From JAITWN01 sp964384095 (GTDB lineage: Bacteria; Pseudomonadota; Gammaproteobacteria; SZUA-140), in contig CAYLKC010000089.1 of the NCBI GenBank assembly GCA_964384095.1, positions 1 through 7,434 on the forward strand: a stretch of 7,434 nt of DNA. The letters are read 5' to 3'. Positions 1 to 4,845 of this stretch are shown here, piece by piece (positions within the stretch are counted from its first letter, which is position 1; every line of letters starts with the position of its first letter). The notes beneath the pieces were generated by a model. It worked only from the letters and a program-made list of their open reading frames with translations, did no database searches and was not told the origin of the DNA. The position numbers and the translations under genes are program-made.

Positions 1-1234
1 CAACGAGATGAACAACAACTGGTTCTGCGAGGACATCCGCGCGACCAATCCCTGCGGTGAACAGCCACTTCCGCCCTATGGCTCCTGCCTGCTCGGCTCG
101 ATCAACCTGACCCGCTTCGTGCGCGATCCGTTCACCGACCAGGCGCGCTTCGACTGGGACGAATATCGCAAGACCGTCTCGATCTTCACGCGCATGCTCG
201 ACAACGTCGTCGAGATCAACGGCCTGCCGCTGTCGCAGCAGCGCGACGAGATCACGCGCAAGCGCCGCCACGGCATGGGCTATCTCGGCCTCGGCTCGAC
301 GCTGACCATGCTGCGCATGAAGTACGGTGATCCCGATTCGCTCGAGTTCACCGAGCGGGTCACCCGCGAGATGGCGCTGACCGGCTGGGAGACCGCGCTC
401 GATCTCGCCCAGGAGAAGGGTCCGGCGCCGATCATGGAAGAGGAGTTCACCGTCACCCCCGGCATGCTGCGCAAGCGCCCGGAGATGGCGCGCGACGGCT
501 GGCGCGCCGGCGACCGGGTCAAGGGCAAGGTACTGCACGCGCGCTACAGCCGCTACATGCAGCGCATCGCCGAGGCCGCGCCGGAACTCGTCAACCTGCT
601 CGCCGAGGTCGGCGCGCGCTTCACGCACCACAGCTCGATCGCGCCGACCGGCACGATCTCGCTGTCGCTGGCGAACAATGCCAGCAACGGCATCGAGCCG
701 AGCTTCGCCCATCATTACTTCCGCAACGTGATCCGCGAGGGGCGCAAGAGCAAGGAGAAGGTCGACGTCTATTCGTACGAGCTGCTGGCGTATCGCCAAC
801 TGATCAATGCCGCCGCGCTGCCCGGCTCCGAACAGCCCGGGACGCGGCTGCCCGACTGGTTCGTCTCCGCCGACGACATCACGCCGAAGGCGCATGTCGA
901 CGTGCAGGCCGCGGCGCAGAAGTGGATCGATTCGTCGATCTCGAAGACCGCGAACGTCCCGGGCGACTACGACTACGGGGACTTCAAGGGCATCTATCTC
1001 TACGCCTACGAACAGGGCCTCAAGGGCTGCACGACCTTCCGCTTCAATCCCGAGGCCTTCCAGGGCGTGCTGGTCAAGGAGCAGGACCTCGCGAACACCA
1101 CCTATCGCTTCCAGCTCGAGGACGGCTCCGTCGTCGAGGCGCGCGGCAACGAGGAGATCGAGTACGACGGCGAGATGCATACCGCCGCGAACCTCTATGA
1201 CGCGCTGAAGGAAGGCTATTACGGCAAGTACTGA
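1..1234 (+). CDS. nrdJa: Class II (adenosylcobalamin-dependent) ribonucleotide reductase catalytic subunit, 3' part only
   Basis: This is the C-terminal roughly 410 residues of a B12-dependent ribonucleotide reductase, which converts ribonucleotides to deoxyribonucleotides in the cytoplasm for DNA synthesis. The reading frame is open from the first base, so the true start lies upstream; the ATG at 8 is internal. The finger-loop motif NPCGEQPLPPYGSC starts at base 47. By family comparison its first Cys (codon 53-55) is the thiyl-radical Cys, with the flanking Asn and Glu as catalytic partners, and the Cys eleven residues later (86-88) is one of the pair oxidised during turnover. The phosphate-binding PTGTIS loop lies near 645-662. 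The protein ends at EGYYGKY without the Cys-rich tail found in one-piece NrdJ enzymes; that tail is in the next gene. This matches the split NrdJa/NrdJb arrangement known from Pseudomonas aeruginosa. It is followed after 19 nt by its partner gene. The class II assignment is firm. Confidence 0.95.
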   Translation, partial: NEMNNNWFCEDIRATNPCGEQPLPPYGSCLLGSINLTRFVRDPFTDQARFDWDEYRKTVSIFTRMLDNVVEINGLPLSQQRDEITRKRRHGMGYLGLGSTLTMLRMKYGDPDSLEFTERVTREMALTGWETALDLAQEKGPAPIMEEEFTVTPGMLRKRPEMARDGWRAGDRVKGKVLHARYSRYMQRIAEAAPELVNLLAEVGARFTHHSSIAPTGTISLSLANNASNGIEPSFAHHYFRNVIREGRKSKEKVDVYSYELLAYRQLINAAALPGSEQPGTRLPDWFVSADDITPKAHVDVQAAAQKWIDSSISKTANVPGDYDYGDFKGIYLYAYEQGLKGCTTFRFNPEAFQGVLVKEQDLANTTYRFQLEDGSVVEARGNEEIEYDGEMHTAANLYDALKEGYYGKY

Positions 1235-1240
1235 TCATTC

Positions 1241-1246
1241 GGAGAA
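1241..1246 (+). promoter_or_regulatory. Ribosome binding site for nrdJb
   Basis: GGAGAA lies 7 nt before the ATG at 1254 and fixes the nrdJb start. The short gap after the nrdJa stop indicates co-transcription and coupled dosage of the two subunits. Confidence 0.8.
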
Positions 1247-1253
1247 CGGAACC

Positions 1254-1955
1254 ATGGCCATCAGAATCGACAGCAAGATCGTCAGCTACGAGGTTGCGAA
1301 GGAGGAGGAAGAAGATAAAGGCGGCACGGACGCCGCCGCTTCGCCGTCGAACATCATCCAGATGCACGAGCGGCTCGAGCGGCCGGAGATGCTGCTCGGC
1401 TCGACCTACAAGGTCAAGACGCCGCTGACCGAGCACGCGCTGTACGTGACGATCAACGACTACGTGCTGAACCCGGGCACCGAGCATGAGCTGCGCCGGC
1501 CCTTCGAGATCTTCATCAACTCGAAGAACATGGATCACTTCCAGTGGATCGTCGCGCTGACGCGCATCGTCTCGGCGGTGTTCCGCAAGGGCGGCGACGT
1601 GACCTTCCTGGTCGAGGAGTTGCGCTCGGTGTTCGACCCGCGCGGCGGCTATTTCAAGAAGGGCGGCAAGTTCATGCCGTCGCTGGTCGCCGAGATCGGT
1701 GACGTCATCGAGCACCACCTGCGCTTCATCGGGATGCTCAAGGGCGAGCGCATGGATGACCACCAGAAGGCCTTCGTCGAGGGCAAGCGCCGCGAGTTCG
1801 AGCAGGCCGCCCGCACCTCCGACGACGCAAGCTCCGATCCCGCCAGTGGTTTTCCCGACGGCGCCCGGCTGTGCGCGAAATGCCAGACCAAGGCGATGAT
1901 CCAGATGGACGGCTGCCTGACCTGCCTCAATTGCGGCGAGTCGAAGTGCGGCTGA
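1254..1955 (+). CDS. nrdJb: NrdJb: TSCPD-domain and zinc-ribbon partner of the split class II ribonucleotide reductase
   Basis: This 233-residue protein is the detached C-terminal module of a class II ribonucleotide reductase. After an acidic Glu/Lys-rich N-terminus (residues 15-24), residues 45-160 carry a TSCPD-type domain: TYKVKTPL at the front, then YVTIND, EIFINSKN and a hydrophobic helix before the VFRKGGD segment. The last 27 residues are Cys-rich: C207-x2-C210, C221-x2-C224-x2-C227 and C232-Gly at the end. The final C227-x4-C232 spacing resembles the swinging C-x4-C pair at the C-terminus of class I NrdA, which re-reduces the active-site disulfide. The preceding CxxC pairs look zinc-binding, as described for the Cys-rich zinc-finger tail of many class II enzymes. 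I infer that NrdJb delivers reducing equivalents from thioredoxin or glutaredoxin to NrdJa. Position, spacing and the missing tail in nrdJa support this. Length is normal for a stand-alone NrdJb. Confidence 0.92.
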   Translation: MAIRIDSKIVSYEVAKEEEEDKGGTDAAASPSNIIQMHERLERPEMLLGSTYKVKTPLTEHALYVTINDYVLNPGTEHELRRPFEIFINSKNMDHFQWIVALTRIVSAVFRKGGDVTFLVEELRSVFDPRGGYFKKGGKFMPSLVAEIGDVIEHHLRFIGMLKGERMDDHQKAFVEGKRREFEQAARTSDDASSDPASGFPDGARLCAKCQTKAMIQMDGCLTCLNCGESKCG

Positions 1956-1957
1956 AA

Positions 1958-1973
1958 CGTGATATAATTCACA
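1958..1973 (+). promoter_or_regulatory. Extended -10 promoter overlapped by a CRP/Vfr-like palindrome
   Basis: Three bases after the nrdJb stop codon is TGaTATAAT (1960-1968), a perfect extended -10 element that stands out in this G+C-rich DNA. No convincing -35 lies 17 bp upstream, which is tolerable for an extended -10 promoter. Transcription would start near 1975, giving a leader of about 40 nt before the small gene at 2017. GTGA (1959-1962) and TCAC (1969-1972) flank the -10 hexamer with a 6-bp gap, and A follows at 1973. This matches 9 of 10 conserved bases of the CRP half-sites TGTGA-N6-TCACA. A protein bound here would block the -10, so it would repress. The promoter call is fair; the operator call is a motif match only. 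Confidence 0.6.
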
Positions 1974-2016
1974 TTGTCGTACGGGCAGTCCGGTGCACTC
2001 GAGAGAGGAGCCATAT

Positions 2017-2253
2017 ATGTCAGTCAAGCAGAAGCCTGTCGTCGGCAACTGGTACATGAACCTGAGCGGTCAGCTGATCAAGGTATGGGCGCTCGGTTAT
2101 TCCTCCGGACAGGTCAGAAAGGTCGTCATCGAATACCTGAACGGCAAGCGCAGGATCATCGGGATCGGTGACTGGTGGTCGATGGACCTCGAGGTGCACC
2201 TCTATCGTGCGACGCGACGCCAGCGCAGCAGCAGTGAAGAGCTGCACAAATAG
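2017..2253 (+). CDS. Small hypothetical protein of 78 aa, basic, Trp/Tyr-rich
   Basis: I do not recognise a function. The product begins MSVKQKPVVGNWYMNLSG and ends in a basic/polar tail (RATRRQRSSSEELHK). The start is ATG 2017 because GAGAGGAG (2003-2010) sits 6 nt upstream; a GTG at 1993 in the same frame precedes this ribosome binding site and is unlikely. The body contains a G-N-W-Y motif, then GQLIKVWAL, a KVVIEYLNGKRR segment and GDWWSMDLEV, which reads as a short all-beta fold with conserved aromatics. The general pattern (short V-G-x-W-Y start, G-Q-L-x-x-V, later W-x-x-x-L-E) resembles small proteins of about 70-80 aa common in gammaproteobacteria, possibly the DUF6763 type, but I cannot confirm this. 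No signal peptide, membrane segment or Cys is present. It has its own strong promoter and lies 34 nt before the cytochrome gene, with which it may be co-transcribed. Confidence 0.75.
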   Translation: MSVKQKPVVGNWYMNLSGQLIKVWALGYSSGQVRKVVIEYLNGKRRIIGIGDWWSMDLEVHLYRATRRQRSSSEELHK

Positions 2254-2287
2254 CGCGCGGGCCACAACCTCCAACCACGGATTTGCG

Positions 2288-2614
2288 ATGAAAGCACCTG
2301 CATGGGCCCTGGCAACAGGCGCCGCCCTGATGTTCGCTGCCGCCCCGGCCCCGGCCGACATGGATCTGGCCAGGGCCTCGGGCTGCCTCGCCTGTCACGC
2401 CCTCGAGGCCAAGATCGTCGGCCCCTCCTGGAAGGACGTCAATGCCCGCTATGCCGGCCAGCCGGGCGCGCGCGAGATGCTGATCGACAAGATCAAGCTC
2501 GGCGGCCGCGGCAACTGGACCGACGTCACCGGCGGCGTGCCGATGCCGCCCTATTCCCCGCGCGTCTCCGACGAGGACATCGCCAGGCTTGTGGACTTCG
2601 TGCTGGGCTTGTAG
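2288..2614 (+). CDS. Periplasmic monoheme c-type cytochrome (c551/c5-like)
   Basis: This 108-residue preprotein is a small class I cytochrome c that carries electrons in the periplasm. Residues 1-23 are a Sec signal peptide (Lys2, hydrophobic Ala/Leu core, cleavage after APA before D24), leaving a mature protein of about 85 residues, normal for the cytochrome c551/c8 family. Heme attaches at C33-L-A-C36-H37, His37 being one axial ligand. Met86 in the VPMPPY motif is the expected second ligand. V44-G-P-S-W matches the family motif after the heme site, and the C-terminal helix (DEDIARLVDFVLGL) packs on the heme edge. ATG 2288 is chosen because it begins the signal peptide; the frame is open further upstream, but that stretch overlaps the preceding gene. 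The ribosome binding site is weak. The partner oxidase or reductase cannot be told from this window. Confidence 0.92.
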   Translation: MKAPAWALATGAALMFAAAPAPADMDLARASGCLACHALEAKIVGPSWKDVNARYAGQPGAREMLIDKIKLGGRGNWTDVTGGVPMPPYSPRVSDEDIARLVDFVLGL

Positions 2615-2639
2615 ACGACTCGCTGCGCTCGCATCCCCC

Positions 2640-2740
2640 CCCTGCCCCCCTTCGCAAGCGAAGGGGGGTGAACTCAGTCTCGCGCCTCTTCTCAAGCCAG
2701 GAGGGGGCGACCTCGTGCCTCTTTGCAAACGAAGGGGGTA
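2640..2740. repeat. Three degenerate hairpin repeats between convergent genes
   Basis: Three related units with a central CAA at 2655, 2693 and 2726 follow each other at 38 and 33 bp. Unit A is a perfect inverted repeat: an 11-base arm CCCCCCTTCGC at 2645-2655, AA, then its complement at 2658-2668. Units B (2685-2707) and C (2718-2738) keep the layout of CCTCTT, CAA and a G-run with mismatched or wobble arms. Each unit is preceded by a CTCG or similar box. The region lies between the 3' ends of the cytochrome gene (+) and regA (-). The hairpins could help end transcription or protect 3' ends from both sides. No T-run follows on either strand, so they are not classical Rho-independent terminators. 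The style suggests a dispersed intergenic repeat family; copies elsewhere in the genome cannot be checked here. Confidence 0.65.
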
Positions 2741-3268
2741 TTAGTGACGGACCGGTCGCTTCTGCAGCTTGCGTTGCAGGGTGCGGCGGTGCATGCCGAG
2801 GCGGCGCGCGGTCTGCGAGATGTTGCCGCCGCACTCCATCAGCACCTTCTGTATATGCTCCCACTCGAGCCGGCTGACCGACATCGGTCGCGGCGGCGGC
2901 GGCGTCGATACATCGCCGACCTCACGGCCGAAGGCCTGGATGATGTCGTCGATCTCCGCCGGCTTGGTCAGGTAATGCACCGCGCCGAGCTTGACCGCCT
3001 CGACCGCGGTCGCGATGCTGGCATAGCCGGTCAGCACGACGATACGGATGTCGCCCGACAGCGCGCGCAGGCGTTCGACCAGGACGAGACCGGAGGACTC
3101 GGGCAGACAGAGATCGACCAGCGCGCAGGCGGGCGGTGCGCGGGTCGCGGCGTCGAGACCGGCCTCGACGTCGTGGGCAATCTCGACGTCGAAACCGTGC
3201 CGGCGCAGGGCCCGCGCCAGCACCGAGCAATAGACCTCGTCATCATCGACCAGCAGTAATCTTTCCAT
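2741..3268 (-). CDS. regA: Redox response regulator, RegA/PrrA/ActR (RoxR) type
   Basis: This 175-residue protein is the DNA-binding response regulator of the RegB/RegA redox system. The receiver domain (1-115) has the acidic pocket D8-D9-D10, phosphoacceptor D52 in VDLCLPESSG, T80 in the family-typical LTGYASIATAVEAVKLGA block, and K102 in YLTKPAE. A linker with a four-Pro run (123-126) follows; such a Pro-rich hinge is typical of the RegA group. Residues 134-170 form a Fis-type helix-turn-helix with the near-invariant ARRLGMHRRTLQRKL segment. There is no sigma54 ATPase domain, which separates it from NtrC-type regulators. The ATG lies inside the 3' end of regB, a 26-nt overlap, so translation is probably coupled; only a weak GGAA ribosome binding site precedes it. 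Known members control respiration, terminal oxidases and carbon or nitrogen fixation; the targets here are unknown. Confidence 0.95.
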   Translation of the reverse strand: MERLLLVDDDEVYCSVLARALRRHGFDVEIAHDVEAGLDAATRAPPACALVDLCLPESSGLVLVERLRALSGDIRIVVLTGYASIATAVEAVKLGAVHYLTKPAEIDDIIQAFGREVGDVSTPPPPRPMSVSRLEWEHIQKVLMECGGNISQTARRLGMHRRTLQRKLQKRPVRH

Positions 3269-4586
3269 CGATTCCGGTCGCTTCGCCGGCGGCGCCGGCC
3301 TCCCCCCGCAACATCAGCATGGCGAGTGGCAGCTCGACCCGGGTGCAGGCCCCGCCGCCCTCGCGATTGAACAGCAGCACCCGCCCGTGCAGGCGCTCGA
3401 CGATCGAAAACGCCAGGTACAGGCCGAGGCCGAGGCCTTCATCCGGCCGCTTGGTCGAGAACAGGGTCCTGCCGGCCGCGGACAGCAGGGCCGGGGCGAG
3501 CCCGGCGCCACGGTCGCTGACCTCGAAGTACAGCTGCGCGTCGTCCCATTCGGCGACGACCTCGACGACGTCGCGCGAGGCATCGGCGGCATTGTTCAGG
3601 ATGCTGGTCAGGGCATGGCCGAGCGTTTGCTCGGCGAGGATCTCCGGGGCCCCGTCGGTGCTGTCCTCACGCGCGCCGATGCGCACCGTCACGGCGACCC
3701 CGGGGCGCGTTTCACGCCATTGCGCCAGCAGCGTCGACAGCCATTCGTCGAGACGGCGGCGACGACCGGCGGCGGCCTGGTTCTGCCCGGCCGACATCGA
3801 CAGCATCGACAGCGTCTCCTTGCAGCGCCGCACCTGCTGCTTCAGGATCCGCGCGCGCGCCGCGAGTTCCGGATCGCTGTCCGCGTATTCCTCTTCGATC
3901 TCGTCGGCCAGCAGGCCGATCGTCGCCAGCGGCGTGCCGAGTTCATGGGCGGCACCGGCCGCAAGGGTGCCGAGCGCGACGATGCGCTCGTCGCGCAGCG
4001 CGCGCTCGCGGCTGCGCGCCAGCATGCGATCGCGTTCACGCAGGGTATGGCCCATGCGCGCGACGAAGGTCGCGATCAGGCCGGCGCTGAGCACGAAGCC
4101 CGACCACATGCCGAGGATATGGAAATCGAATTCCTGGGCATGGGTATGAGTCGCGAACGGCAGCGGGACGAAGACGTACAGCAACAGGGTGTAACAGAGC
4201 ACGGTCAGCAGCGCGATCGACCAGGTGTAGAGTCCGGGCAGCAGCGCCGCCGAGATCGTCAGCGGCAGCAGGAACAGCAGGGTCAATGGATTGGTCGAGC
4301 CGCCGGTCAGGTACAGGAGCGCGGTCAGCAGCACGATGTCGATGACCAGCTGGGCGTAGAACACCGGGTCCGGGATCTCCCGCCAGCCGCGCAACCAGCC
4401 CCAGGTCGCGGCGCTGATCAGGATCCAGGTCACGATCACCGCGATGATCGGGGCCAGCACCAGCTCGAGCTGCAGCGAGCGCAGCATGAAGGCGAGGGCG
4501 GCCAGCCAGCCGACGACCGCGACGGCCCGCAGCAGCAGCAATCGGCGCAGGTTCAGGACGGCAGTAGTCGGGGCAGCGGCGGTCAT
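3243..4586 (-). CDS. regB: Membrane redox sensor histidine kinase, RegB/PrrB/ActS (RoxS) type
   Basis: This 447-residue inner-membrane kinase senses quinone pool and thiol redox state and phosphorylates RegA. Six hydrophobic helices are visible at about 16-35, 41-61, 76-94, 99-118, 122-142 and 155-178. G95-G-S-T-N-P100 between helices 3 and 4 corresponds to the GGxxNPF quinone-binding motif of RegB, with Leu in place of the usual Phe. The H-box AAHELGTPLATI has phosphorylation site H214. C255 in QQVRRCKETL aligns with the redox-active Cys (Cys265) of Rhodobacter RegB. The ATP domain shows N-box residues N331-N332 with D335, G1 DRGAG (358-362) and G2 GLGLGL (384-389). About 25 residues beyond the ATPase core form a low-complexity Gly/Ala tail that overlaps the start of regA. 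The ATG at 4584-4586 gives a normal N-terminus for the family, but its ribosome binding site is poor. The upstream region also holds the Fur-box/small-RNA element. Confidence 0.95.
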   Translation of the reverse strand: MTAAAPTTAVLNLRRLLLLRAVAVVGWLAALAFMLRSLQLELVLAPIIAVIVTWILISAATWGWLRGWREIPDPVFYAQLVIDIVLLTALLYLTGGSTNPLTLLFLLPLTISAALLPGLYTWSIALLTVLCYTLLLYVFVPLPFATHTHAQEFDFHILGMWSGFVLSAGLIATFVARMGHTLRERDRMLARSRERALRDERIVALGTLAAGAAHELGTPLATIGLLADEIEEEYADSDPELAARARILKQQVRRCKETLSMLSMSAGQNQAAAGRRRRLDEWLSTLLAQWRETRPGVAVTVRIGAREDSTDGAPEILAEQTLGHALTSILNNAADASRDVVEVVAEWDDAQLYFEVSDRGAGLAPALLSAAGRTLFSTKRPDEGLGLGLYLAFSIVERLHGRVLLFNREGGGACTRVELPLAMLMLRGEAGAAGEATGIDGKITAGR

Positions 4587-4670
4587 CGCGGGATCGGGTC
4601 TCCGGGGTCCATCCTAACCCGGGCGGGCGTCCCCGCGGTCAGATGCGACGATCCACCGCGGCCGGGCGCC

Positions 4671-4695
4671 GGAAACAGAGTGTTTCCAGATCTGG
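4671..4695. promoter_or_regulatory. Two overlapping palindromes, candidate operators
   Basis: GGAAACA (4671-4677), a 3-bp spacer GAG, and TGTTTCC (4681-4687) form a perfect 7+7 inverted repeat. It overlaps by two bases a perfect 10-bp palindrome CCAGATCTGG (4686-4695). Both lie between the regB start and the Fur-like box, upstream of the + strand candidate promoter. They could be regulator sites for regB (-) or for the RNA candidate (+). I cannot name the binding protein. Confidence 0.4.
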
Positions 4696-4703
4696 ACTAA
4701 TTC

Positions 4704-4722
4704 AATAATGATAACGATTTGC
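4704..4722 (+). promoter_or_regulatory. Fur-box-like operator
   Basis: AATAATGATAACGATTTGC matches 14 of 19 positions of the Fur consensus GATAATGATAATCATTATC, including an unbroken run of ten (ATAATGATAA at 4704-4714 counting the leading A). It is an A+T-rich island in G+C-rich DNA. It overlaps the candidate -35 element of the + strand promoter, the right place for iron-dependent repression. A minus-strand hexamer TAAAAT (4728-4723) lies at its other edge, so the site could also affect a promoter reading towards regB. The match is good; binding is inferred. Confidence 0.65.
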
Positions 4723-4747
4723 ATTTTAGAGCAGGTCCGGCTACACT
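4718..4747 (+). promoter_or_regulatory. Candidate sigma70 promoter for the small RNA
   Basis: TTTGCA (4718-4723, 4/6 to TTGACA) and TACACT (4742-4747, 4/6 to TATAAT) are 18 bp apart. Shifting the -35 by one base gives TTGCAT with the optimal 17-bp gap. The start would be near 4753-4755. The individual hexamers are only moderate. The support comes from their position between a Fur-like box and a terminator on the same strand. Confidence 0.45.
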
Positions 4748-4753
4748 CAGTAC

Positions 4754-4845
4754 CGAGTCCAAGCACTCACCCCCTCTAACACGCGTTTCCCCCCTCCTCA
4801 ACGACGCGTGCTTTTCCGGGAGCGCATTGCGCTCCCGTTTTTTTT
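4754..4845 (+). ncRNA. Candidate Fur-regulated, Hfq-type small RNA (about 90 nt)
   Basis: The stretch between the candidate promoter and the terminator has no credible ORF and reads as a two-hairpin RNA. The 5' part is unpaired and carries a C-rich run ACCCCCTCT (4769-4777). Stem-loop 1 pairs CACGCGT (4780-4786) with ACGCGTG (4804-4810) and exposes a 17-nt loop rich in pyrimidines, CCCCCCTCCTC (4789-4799), complementary to Shine-Dalgarno sequences. A U-rich CTTTTC (4811-4816) then leads into the terminator hairpin and a run of eight U. A U-rich segment before a terminator plus at least seven terminal U is the known Hfq-binding layout. Size and control resemble RyhB, PrrF and NrrF, which spare iron by silencing mRNAs for iron-using proteins. 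C-rich loops recall FsrA and IsrR. I see no sequence core shared with any of them. The exact 5' end is uncertain by about 20 nt, and expression is unproven. Confidence 0.6.
4817..4845 (+). terminator. Strong Rho-independent terminator of the + strand RNA
   Basis: CGGGAGCGC (4817-4825) and GCGCTCCCG (4829-4837) form a perfect 9-bp stem with a 3-nt loop ATT, followed directly by eight T (4838-4845). The T-run lies only on the + strand side; on the minus strand the hairpin is followed by GGAAAAG, so it is not a good terminator for the rubredoxin gene. No annotated + strand protein gene lies upstream, which is why it points to a small RNA. The last two T are shared with the rubredoxin stop codon on the other strand. 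Confidence 0.88.

Noticed and set aside
1993..2016. GTG start at 1993 for the small gene
   Set aside because: It would place the clear ribosome binding site at 2003-2010 inside the coding region; ATG 2017 fits better.
1074..2057. Long minus-strand reading frame opposite nrdJa/nrdJb
   Set aside because: It is antisense to two genes with clear family motifs, has a composition typical of the reverse frame of G+C-rich coding DNA, and shows no recognisable domain.
2645..2668. Rho-independent terminator for the cytochrome gene
   Set aside because: The stem is strong, but no T-run follows on either strand, so it is listed as a repeat hairpin.
2640..2740. CRISPR array
   Set aside because: Only three units, internally palindromic and degenerate, with no unique spacers of constant length and no cas genes.
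3387..4700. Long + strand reading frame opposite regB
   Set aside because: It is the Gln/Arg-rich shadow of the regB coding strand; regB carries all kinase motifs.
4708..4779. Possible 23-codon peptide starting at ATG 4708 inside the Fur-like box
   Set aside because: There is no ribosome binding site, the start lies upstream of the predicted transcript, and the sequence has no peptide-like features.
4817..4837. Terminator for the rubredoxin gene on the minus strand
   Set aside because: The hairpin is symmetric, but on the minus strand the bases after it are GGAAAAG, with no T-run.
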